From Crossaster papposus (taxonomy: Eukaryota; Echinodermata; Asteroidea; Velatida; Solasteridae), in assembly GCA_037893245.1 (NCBI GenBank), contig JBAIAA010000258.1:1240001-1304000 (forward strand): a stretch of 64,000 bases of DNA, in the 5' to 3' direction. The translations under genes and the position numbers were made by a program. The notes under the pieces are model-generated. The model saw only the letters and a list, made by a program, of their open reading frames with translations, was not told the origin of the DNA and ran no database searches. Position 1 is the stretch's first letter; each line of letters begins with the position of its first letter. Positions 13,001 through 25,000 of the stretch are shown one piece after another.

Positions 13001-16000
13001 GGCGAACATTATAGGGCGCTTGCATCGGCGTGCTGCGTACCGTGATTAGGACGTCTTGCAACCAAGACTACATTCTTTCAGAACATATTTCATGAGTCAG
13101 GAGATATGACTGATTGTCAAATATCTTTGGATGCAGGAAATACTACATGGAAGTGAAACGTCTGGAAGATGCATTCGATTTGTCAGGACCAGATAAACCC
13201 CAACGACACTATCCAACACTCAAACCGGTGAGTAATTTTCACTTATAATTCAATAACTCGTACCTCAATTTTTCAAAATCCTCCAGGCAGTTTTCTAGGG
13301 TTGAGGATAATACAGGCGTCACACTGTCCCGAAATTGACACCAGTGGCCATACGATAAAGGAAATGTTCAGATTTGGCTATGGTCGCAAAAACATCGGGC
13401 CATTCGTGAGGGAATCTTAAGCCATCGTATGACCGCCGGTAGAGTTTCTCAGGCTCCGGCAGCAACTTCGTGAGCGGTGGCAAAATCTTTGGCATGCCAA
13501 CAAATTGCCGAAAGACCTTGCGAAGGTTCATTTTCGTGTTGAATTTGTGTGTCCATTTTGCCCTTCGTAAGGCCATCGTGAGGGCATCTTGTCAAATCCA
13601 GTCATCTTCGTCTTTACTTTGTGTGATCATCGGTGCCATCGGGCATTTTTCACCTCACGAACACAATACGAAGGAAACGCTGTTGATTGGCTGTTGACCA
13701 AGTTCGGGGCTATCTTCGCGCAAAATTTAAAATTTCATATTCGTATGGCCAGTGTGATGCCTGCATAAGAAGTATGCATCAAAACTTGGTACCCGACTGT
13801 CGATATCTGACTGTCGATATCAGGGACATACAAAGTACATGTATACCAGTTCCAGATTATGGAATTTGAGAACCAGTAACCAACTTTACAAATTAGTAAC
13901 TTGGGGATCTGCACCCGATTTCACTTTCATTTGTGACTATTATACCCTAGGATAATCCTCTTCACTTTTTCTATACTTGTATGTATGTACAGTGTAACCC
14001 TAACCCGTTTTACCTCTAGCGTTCTTTATCAAAGAAGAGAAACCTTGTGTGGACTTTGCCAAGTCCACAGAAGGTTTCAGGTTTGTGTAAATTGTGGACA
14101 TCTTTTGTTACCAAGTCCACACTAAGATAGCAATGTTCGTACAATATATTCCTGATGCTTGATCATCCTTTTCAGACACTGAAAACCCGCCGGTAACTGC
14201 CGGTTACCTGCCGGTTGGATAGATATCTGTTCTCTTAATTTAAATTATTAATACTTCTCGGACAATGAAAAAGACAGATTTGAAGAAAAATAAAGTTTTT
14301 TCTAACAATCACCTCATCAATAGCTTGGGCGATACCGCTTTTTTTCATCCACGATATATCGTCAAAAATATATCGCGATATTCGATAATATCGCGATTAA
14401 TTTGTGACGTCAACAAAAATCAACACTTCAGCGCCAACAACCACAGAAATAGTCTCACAAAGTGCGTCGCATTTTTTTACAAGAAACATAACGGCTACCA
14501 ACCGTGGGATCGGGAGCTGTGGAGAGAACCTGCTGCTCTGGCTTACTATTAACCACATCACAAAGGATTATGCCGACTGAAGTGAAACCGAAGAATTGTT
14601 TTTGATTGGTCTATGAACGGCAGTTTGTATAGGAACAACCCGAGCCCCAACCACCAATAAGATTCGTTGTCCCCTTCAGGAAGGCTACATTAATAAAGAC
14701 ATGGATGACGAAGTCGGCAAACTTCAAAGATCTCCCCGCTGTCTATTCTTCACTGAGTTCATCCGCCGCCCGGCCGTCACTGTTATTGTTAACAGGGTTT
14801 CTCCTTTTTCTTTCCACTAGCCGGCCAGACCAGTAATGTTGAGTTTTGACTAATAAACTATCCCATAAAAAAGAAACAGTCCAATCATGTCTTTCTTTCT
14901 AACAATCTCTCTTTTTCATAGGTTGTAATTGTATGCCACAAATAGAAGAGACATTCCCATCCCCAGCCTATTGAAATTCCAAAGTAATGGCAGGCCACAT
15001 GTTGGCCCGCTAAGTTGATACAATGTGTAGGTCAGCTGTCAATCATTGTCTAGATTTCTTGCCCCTAATATAATCGTATTATTATTTACCCCTGAAAACT
15101 GTTTGGAATTTTTTTGGGAGTTTATTCAAACAAGTCTTTAAGTTCCCTTTCTCTTGTTTTCTATAAAAACAAGGCAAATTACAAAATTAGCCTTAGGAAT
15201 TATTTTTTTGTAGGACTAGGTTATCGTAAATAAACAGGCTCAGGGTTTTTTAACATCTTTTTATTTGTACATCTTAATACATTTTGTAAATCAGTACAGC
15301 AAACTTTTGTAAAAGTACTTGTTACCCAATTTAATGACCATCGGTTGGTCTAAGACTGATAAATATAAATTCGGTCGAAGAATACACCGACCAACGCCTT
15401 TTAAATAAATTCTGTATCTGTCAGGCAAGGGTTAGTGTAAGTACAATTACAACACCAACCACTTTGAATGTTTGTTTACTTTATTCCGCCATCTGCGGCG
15501 CATCAAAGAAGATAATTTTCTGGCTACGAGAAACTTTATAAAAACACACAATGGGCTTGCTTCTGGAGACGCATCAAAGAGAGTAAAAACAAAACTAAAT
15601 TCGAAATGAAAAAAACCAAATGGAGTTTTGGAATGGTCGGTAATTCACTTTGAACTGATGTATCGGACGTTGCGTCGAAATTTATAAATTCGGTTACGGG
15701 TACCCGACCCGATACAATGAAACCGGTTCTTGGCCTTCGCGCGTGGGCGCCTAATGTAACGCTATTGTAGTTTTCGGTAGTGTCTGTGTGAGACCGCCTG
15801 AACGCTAAAGCTTTGATGTGGGTCTTTTCGGGTCATCAGTCACTTGGAGAATCTTGCGGTTACAGACGCTCTATGTTTTGAAACAGCTCTTTGTTGTTGC
15901 AAGATCGTCTCGATTAGGAAATACATCGCGATACTTCATCGATATCGCGATACTTCATCGATATCGCGATTTACCGATATCGCGATTAAAAAAAAAAGAC

Positions 16001-19000
16001 ACGATATCGTAATCGTTTAAGAACTGGTATCGCGATTTTCGATAATATCGCGGTATCGCCCAAGCTTCGGCGGGCACTAACAACTTGTTGCACTGGCTTG
16101 TTTAGGGTTCACAGCTTAATATGTTCGTTGGATCCTGCAATTAAGGAATCAGAACCTACGGCTATCTTTCCTGTGATTCCACTTGGAACAAATAAGAGGT
16201 TAGAAAAAAAATTCGTAAAAGATTCCCTTTTCCGATAAATACAAATTAAAAAAAAATAATAATAATAAATATGTTTTCCGATGAATACCAAAAAAAATAA
16301 AAATAATAATAATAAATAATTTATTTATGGAACTTCCGATTGAAATACAACAAATAATACTGTTAAATGAATTTTATTCTCTTATTTGATGATTAAAGAC
16401 CCTCATTTCAACCTCTGCCCAGTCCCGTCTCATTTTTCCAGATCTCCTCACAATTCATAATCATCCACGCTTTCAAAATCACTGTATATAATTACACATA
16501 ATATCTATCTATCCCAAAACACAGGAATATTCTTGCTGATCAGGATGACAAAAATGTTCATCACTTTTGATCATTACAAAAATGCAATTGTCATCATTTT
16601 CATGTAGATGTAGAGGCTAATGCCCGCTTCACACTGTCCTGAAATTGAGGCAAAAAATGCCTGATGGCACCGATGATCACACGAAGTAAAGACGAAGATG
16701 ACACGATTTGACAAGATGCCCCCACGATGGCCTTACGAAGGCCTTACGAAGGGCAAAATGGACACACGAATTCAACACGAAAATGAACCTTCCCAAGGTC
16801 CTTCGCCATTTTTTTGGCATGCCGAAGATTTTGCCACCGCTCACCAAGTTGCTGCCGAAGCCTGAGAAACTCTACCGGCAGTCATACGATGGCTTAAGAT
16901 GCCCTCACGAAAGGCCCGATGTTTTTACGATCAGAGCCAAATTTGAACATTTCCGTTATCGTATGGCCATCTGGTGTAAATTTTGGGACAGTGTGACGCG
17001 GGCATAAAAAAACATCCAAGAAAACTGCGTGTAAAGTTGGTCCTTTTTTCGTTTAGCACTTTGAAACATAAAGATGTACCTCAATTAGATTAAGATTAAG
17101 GTATCAGGGGAAAGAAGAGATTTTAATTTTCTTAAATATAGCGAACATTTCGAAAAATAGGTGATTAGTTTTGCAGAATTAATTAATTAAGAGAAGTGTC
17201 TGTTCGTGAAAACCCATTTTTTTAAAAAGCATACCTCACCTCACCCTCCAAAACCAAAAAACAAAACAAAAAACACAAGAAAATACACACTAAAAAAACA
17301 AATATTTTGGCACCATGAAATCTGAAAAAAGAGAAATGTGCAAGGCATGATAACATTTTTTTCTTCCCTTTTCCTGTTTTAAACCAATCAGAAAATTCAC
17401 CCCCTTCGTGAAAACGGTAAAGTCCAAGTATTCAAAATTTGCCCCTTCGTGAAAACAGTAGAGTACACGTATTCAATATTTGCCCCTTCGTGAAAATGCA
17501 AAATCACTTGAGGATAAATTTATTAATTGGAATTTTAATGAATTTTTCTAAATACAGGTAGTAACTTCACCAAACAATTTTGTTTATGAAAAACGCCCCT
17601 TTGTGAAAACGATGACGATATTAATGCCTGTAGTAGTTGATGAATATTTCCTTTATCCATTGATTTTATCATTAACAGAGGCCCACCCTGTTGTATGACG
17701 GACTGCACGACAGAGCCCTGAAGCACTACTTTAGGAATCCTGAGGTCAAGAAACACCTGGCGCAGATGAAGCCACAGACGAGCCAATCAGAACGGGAAAC
17801 AAAAGTCAGGTGGGACTGCATTGTTTGGTGTTTTTTAATTTTTAAGTACTTGTGAAGATCAATATTTTGCCTCATACATGTACATGTCATGTCGCATAAA
17901 GTCAATGGTCAAAATAGTCCCGGCACGAACAGGTTAAAAGTGATTTTCCTTCGTGATTGTCAAAATATAGTGGTTTGATTGTATAATTATTTTATTTAAA
18001 CGGTATCGGTTCATAAAATTTACAAATAATCAATCAATCAATCAACTCAACATTTATTTTAACATTGACATCCTCAGTTACAATTCTTATGCACATAAAG
18101 GAGAAAACATGTATGTATTTACAGAGTATTCATCAGACATTACATAATCGAAAGCATAAAAAGATGTCAACATGCAGGAAAACAGTGAAGCAGAGCTTTT
18201 GTACCTTTCCCTGGGACAGGACAAAAACTACACACGGACAAAATCAGGACAATAGAGAGTGAGACCCCGTACAGTATGTTACATAATAGCTAAGCAAATC
18301 AGTAAAGAACAAATATATTAAGCATAAGTATTAATCATTGATTTCTTCAATTTTTTGGCAAATGAAAGCACAGAATTACACTTTTTCAAATCAGTGTTGA
18401 GTTCATTCCAGTATACGACACCACGTTGAAATGGGCTGTTTCTAAAAAATGAAGTCTTACATTGTCTCACAAACAGATTACCTTTCAATGAACTACGTGT
18501 TCCGTTTGTATGAACAGAAGTAGTAAATACAAATATGTGATGAAAACATTGTGGAAGCATATTGTGAGTGTATTTAAACATGAGTGTACCCAATCTGTAA
18601 TGATAAAGATCATTAAGTTTCAAAATATTAAGTTTAGCATATAAAGGACTGGTATGATCAAGGTAACCTGCATTATTCACAATACGAACAGCCTTCTTCT
18701 GCAGCGTAAACAGTTTGTTGAAACCATGTACACTTGAAGAACCCCCAAAGGCAAGTAGACCATAATTTAAGTATGAAAGGATAAAGGAATTATACAATAT
18801 TAATAAGATACTTTTAGGTACAAAATTTTTCAAACGGTTCATTATACCAACATTTTTTGAAATTTTACTACACAAAACATCAATATGATTATTCCAAGTG
18901 AGATTTTCATCTATATAAAGTCCAAGAAATTTAGTGGTTTTGACTTGATGGAGTACAGTACCATCAAAACTAAGGGGAACTGTAGCATGGTATTTATGTT

Positions 19001-22000
19001 ACCGTGGACAAAAAATTATATAATTAGTCTTAAGTAGATTAATTGATAATTTGTTTGAAATAAGCCATCTACTTATTTTGACAAGTTCAATATTAACATT
19101 TTTGATGGCTGTATCCACATCATGGTGATTATAAATTAAATTAGTATCATCTGCAAATAGACAAAAAGACATGAGATCGGAAGAACTACATATATCATTG
19201 ATATATAATAAATAACAATGGACCTAACACACTGCCTTGAGGGACTCCACAAGTGATGGACTGCTCTAAAGAATGTTGGGAATTGTAGGAAACAAACTGC
19301 CTTCTATCAGATACATAACTACTGAACCAGTCCAAGGCCAACCCTCGGACACCAAAATGCTCTAATTTATTTAAAAGGATATCATGATTCACAGTATCGA
19401 AGGCCTTGGACAAGTCCAGGAAAATTCCAATAGAAAACTGCTTGTTCTCAAAAGCATCAATAATTTTACTTAACACATCAAGAATAGCCAGCTCCATGGA
19501 GCGATTAGCTCTAAAACCATATTGAGATTGAGACAAGAGGCCATACTTACTTATAAATGCAATCATACGACTGAACACAAGTTTTTCAAATAATTTAGAA
19601 AATACAGGTGAAACAGTAATAGGTCTATAATTAGTGAACTCGTGTCTACTACCACTTTTATATATAGGAACCACTTTACCAATTTTCAATTTATCAGGAA
19701 AAATTCCCTGGGAAATAGACTGATTAAAAAGTAAAGCAAGTGGTATAGCTAGGGCATTCCTGGCCTTTGTAATAACAAAAGAACTCAAGCCATCCCAACC
19801 TGGGGCTTTACCATTAGGAAATGTGTTAATCACATTCACGATTTCTGCTTGCGTAACAGGATTCAAAAATATAGAATGAGAACACCTATCTCCCAGAAAA
19901 GAATGATAAGAACAATCAGACATTGGAAGGTTGCTGGCAATCCTATTTCCAACATTTACAAAGTAATCATTACAATTATTAGCAATGCTGTTTGCATCAT
20001 CGATATTTACACCATTATGCACAAAATAAGATGGATTAGTATTAGACTTAGATTTATTCAACAAGGAATTTATAAGTCTCCAAGTGCCTTTAATATTATT
20101 CCTTTCACTGTTGAATTTGTGGTGCAAATAATCTTTTTTAGCTTTTTTTATTAAGCCAATAAGGATATTTTTATATTGAGTGTAAATATGCTTATTATAA
20201 TCTATTGGATTGTCCAAATATTTTCTGTACAAGTAGTTTTTTCTTCTAATACAATTATAAATTCCTTCAGTTAACCAAGGCGACTTGTTCCTGTTAAAAC
20301 GACTATTACTTTCTCTCTCAGGAAAATGCTTGTTATACAAATTAAGGACAGACTCTAAAAACTGTGAGTACGAATCATTGACACTATCAGAATTAGTGAT
20401 ATAATCCCAATTAGTATCACGAAGATCTTGAATAAAATGCTGAATATTAGTGTCACTGAAGTCACGCCTGGAAGTATTCAATTTAAAGGAAGTATTTCTG
20501 GAATAATTATTTACAGCTGCAAACACAGGAAGATGATCACTTATATCAGTAATTAAAATACCGCATCTGTGATCTGAATACTCATTGGTAAATATATTAT
20601 CAAGGAGCGTGGCGCTATCGGACGTTATTCTAGTAGGTTTGTTAATAAGCGGAAAGAAAAAATTAGATGACAGCATATTAATACAATTTTTAATACTACT
20701 ACTTGTATCATATTGCAATAAATTGATGTTAAAATCACCCATAATATACGTCCGTTTCCTGTCGTTTTGAATGTGAACTAATACATCATTAAATGAGTCA
20801 GTAAAGTTAGAACAAGAAACATCAGGGGGTTTATATACAATCCCAACTATGATATTACCCGAGGAAGAGTTCTCAATTTCAATAAAACAAGACTCAAAGT
20901 CTTCAGTATTAGAACAAAGATCATGACGAGTCTTGTAATTGAGATCATCTTTTATGTAAAAAGCCACACCTCCTCCTCGCTTGTGTTGTCTACAAAAACC
21001 TTCCATGACATAACCATTAAGTTTAACCAAGGGATCATCAATATTCTTCAGCCATGTTTCAGAAACACCAATAATAGAAAAATTATTACTCAGAATATTA
21101 AGATATTGCTGAATATTAGATATACTACTTGCCAAGCTACGAGCGTTAATATGCAAACATTTAAAATTATCTGGTTGGAAAAAATTCTCCAAATACTGGT
21201 CCTGATCATAATATTCTCAAGCAATATCAGGCATATCTAGGTTTAGATCAGGATCTAAATTAGGATCAACTACTGGTGCATCATGAACCATTGATGAAGC
21301 CATTCACCGTACAAGTGAGTATTAAAATGAGTTTAATAAACATGCATACCCGGGTCTCACTACTACACATACACAAAACAATACACATATAGACGTACAC
21401 AAACAACAATACAACACAACAAACAGGTAGATGACTTGGTAGGAGAACTGGACAAAAAATTGTTTTAGGGGACACGACTAATTTTGTAAAATAGTGTGTC
21501 ATTACAAAAAAGAGCACCCGCACTGATTATTATATTCTCCGAGTGTGGAAGAGTAATAGCATTATCACCATAAAAGACTCGCCCCTCCGGAGTGGTCCCA
21601 TAAAGGACCCACCCCCAGTGATGTAGTCCACGCAATAAAACAAGACTTTCTCTTGAATCAAAGTTAGCAATCTACTGCCTCAGTTTTGAACACCAAATTT
21701 CTACTTTCTAAAATCTTTCCAACTAGTATTTTGTAGAAAATACATTTCAAATCCCCCACCACACTTAAAGGTCAGGTAGGATACATAATTACTTGAAATA
21801 AATTATCAGGAATGTGGATTTAGGGGGTTTTATTTTATAGTAAACATCAACAATTACATGGCAATCATTTTGCTGGATGTCTAGAATCATTATTTATTTT
21901 CAGATAAGCAATAAGATATTTCTTAATAATTCGGTAGTAAAAGAAATTAGATATTTGCAAATGATGTATCCTACATTTAAACAAAAAAGTACAATCCAGA

Positions 22001-25000
22001 CGAAGGGTGTTTAATATGGTTAATGATTTTGCAATTCTAAAACGATTCCAATGTTTTAAAAAACAAAATTTGATTTTTTGTTTGTAGGAGAGATGTCGAC
22101 CGCTACATGGAGAAGTCGCATTTTGCAGTGAGTTAAACAAATTCCAATGCTTAAGCTTAACCCTAACCATCCCAAATCCTCCAAAATCCGAGGAATTTGC
22201 AGGATTGAGGGCGTTTGGGGTATTGCCAATGGGGGATAATATGGGATCCAAGTTAATAAGGCCTAAACTAACTGCTGGATGATTTTGCCGGATTTGGGTT
22301 ATTTGGGTATTTATTTGAGTATTTTGGAGGATTAAGGTTATTCATTACTTTGTACTCTCACACTGCTCTATGCACATTCACCTTAGAGCTTCAGTCAAGA
22401 TGAGTTATGTGTTAAGATAGGAAATGCACATTCTCCATAGAGCTTTGGTCAAGGTGAGTGTACATGTATGTGTCAAGGATAAGAAACGTTTGCATACCCG
22501 GGTCATGTGTGCAGACCCTTGTTGTAATACTGCACTTAAAAGCTGTTTGTTCCTTGTTTGCCTGCTTTATAGCTCAATGGTAAACCCACTGCAGGATTTT
22601 GCAGGATTCAGGCAATGGTCACCATGCAATAAATATTGAAGGTTTTTTCAAGATTCAGGTTACATGGAGTTTTAACACTTTGGAATTGCAGGATTTTGCA
22701 GGATTCAGGTTATGTGTAAAAAAAATGAGGTAGGGATTTAGGGTTAAAACATTGTTGAAAATTAAAGTACACCTTTTGTAAAAAGAGAAAGATTTGTTCA
22801 AATCTTAGTCGTATTAACTTGAACAAACTTTGATCGTTTTTTTGTTTGGTTCTTTTCCTGCAGAGCCCTTACACCAATCTTGTCAGAGCGAAGCCAACAC
22901 CAAATAAAAGGTACTATTTTTGGTTTTTTTGATCATTCACAAATACCTTTTTTTTTTAAATGAGTATATTTTGTGCTGACAGGTCACATGATCAAATGAT
23001 TGATGAGAATGGAGAGGTTTGGCAAACAGGAACAAAAATGAACGTATCCATATCTGTATCTGTATGACTTCACACGTATACCTATTATTATCTATTATTT
23101 CTTTCGGCAATGAAACCGAGAATTCCTCAAAAAGCACCCAAGGCACTGTCAGCTCGTAAGCCTGAAAAAACCTGCAGGAGGATGAACAAAATGCCAGAAA
23201 CACCGGGGCGAACCCCTGCTCTTAGCGATAAGCGTGACTGGGTTATTTAATGCTCGTGTCCAGGTTCACACAATACACACACACGGGACCAAGCAATAGT
23301 GGTTTAATTGCCTTGCTTAAGGACACACGTGTCGACGGTCGGGATTCAAACTCACGCTCTGTGGAACAGAAAACACACGCTCTTAACCACTCGGCCACGA
23401 CACTCCACTCCTCTAAGCATTCGTGTCGGGAATGCAAAATTCGCGCAGCCACATACAAACGATATGCATCAACCAGACAACGGTTATGCCTCAAGAAGCT
23501 ATGAAAATCTGTACATTTACCACAACAAGTACCCTCAGAATCAATCTCAAAGGAATGCGAGATGTTTTATGCATCATGTTATTAACAGTTCGCGCTGGGA
23601 TTATTTGAACATTACCGAGCCGAGGGGTGGGATTATTTTTAACGATTGTGGCCGATTGTGCCAGGAAGCACACCCACGCATTTCCGGCCTTGCTCGCTGC
23701 TGACAGAGATTTCCGAACTTGAATTTGGCGTGTTTATGCATCCTCCGTTTTGAATTTGGGGAAAACTTTGCGTTTATATACGTCATCCGGCCGGAACTGG
23801 TTAAAGGTAGAATACACCATTTGCAGATATAAACAAAAAACAAGTACAACTGAATTATCAAGAAATAACTTACATATTTGAAAGTGAATTATGATTCAAT
23901 GTATCTAGCAAAATGATTGCACTAACTATCATGTAATTGTTTCGACAAATTAATTTTTATAAAAACGACTCACGATAGCCGGACAGTGATCGCGAAAGAA
24001 AAAAAAGAACAACAAGAACAACTACCCAACGCCGGTTTAAAATAAATGCGGTTTGTTTAGCTTTTTTCCTCGGCATCCATGATTGTAAAACTTCATACAG
24101 GTCAGTTTAACATTTACTATAAAATACAACCTCCCAAATCCACCTATTCCTGGTGTATCCTACTTGATCGCTCCTGTATAAGATAGCCTTAACATTAGTG
24201 CTGGGACTCAAAACCGAATATTCGGTTATTCGAATGTGCTTCCACAAACCGGTTTAGAATTTGAAAACCGAATATTCGAAAAAAGAAAAAAAAAAAGAAA
24301 AAAAAGAAAAAAGGTAATGCTCTTTTTACGATTTCTGGGCAGAAAAGAAAAAAAAGTTGTTCATTTTGGAATTCTGATTTGAATTGGTTCCGTAGACGAT
24401 CGCTCAAGCGCGGCGAAGTTAATGAGCAAGGCTGGCTGTGCGCCATTGTCATCGATTCAATGGTTACGTGAATAAACACGAGCCACTAGATAAACTCATG
24501 AATACAGTCAGCTGGTACGCGGAAAGACGTTCTGTTTGAAGTAGCTGATAGCACGTATTGGAGAACGCAACTTCCATGTCACTTAATCCATTAAAATCAC
24601 TTTTATAAAAAAATTAAAAATAAAAAAAAAATAAAAAAAATAAAAAAATAAAATAAAAAATAATACATTTTTGGATTTTGTAAACCGATTAACGAATTCG
24701 GAGGATCGATTATTCGATATTTTCAAATTCGGTTATTCGGTTTTGAAAACCTCCGATTTGTCCCAGCACTACTTAACATGCATTTCTGAATCAAATTTCC
24801 AGTATTGCGTACAAGACGTTAGAAAGTGCACAAAAAGCTATGACGTTATTCGCAGAAGCAATACGGATTTGATACAGGCTTGAATTTGTTTGGTTGCCGA
24901 ACCTCTCTAATATTTTTGTTTATATTCATGATAAGTTCTGTTTGATTATACCTTCCTGTTTATACACAGGGTTACAACACAGGGAAGCCACCAAATCAGG

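Larger units (their letters stand above)
18029..21303 (-). mobile_element. Degenerate CR1/L2/Jockey-group LINE (ORF2)
   Basis: Minus-strand ORF2 begins at ATG 21303 (MASSMVHDAPVVDP). It encodes an AP-type endonuclease (SETWLKN, GDFNINL, SDHLPVF) and then a reverse transcriptase (FLDLSKAFDTV, GVPQGSVLGPLLF, FADDTNL), with a C-terminal segment ending at 18318. Disruptions: an in-frame TGA at 21217-21219, a frameshift near 19195-19205 and a stop near 18999. The 3' end carries a GATT-type microsatellite tail at 18029-18046, as CR1/L2 elements do. ORF1 is not recognised. Dead copy in intron 3. Confidence 0.88.

Noticed and set aside
12634-13014. 126-codon frame
   Set aside because: Lies wholly inside the MULE-type MITE, is Arg/Cys-rich from palindromic sequence, and resembles no domain.
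13311-17004. A single large element with the two family C copies as its terminal repeats
   Set aside because: Each copy has its own inverted ends and its own TAA duplication, so they are two insertions.
23329-23403. Functional tRNA gene on the minus strand
   Set aside because: It is followed by a SINE body and lacks a convincing anticodon arm; better read as the head of a tRNA-derived SINE.
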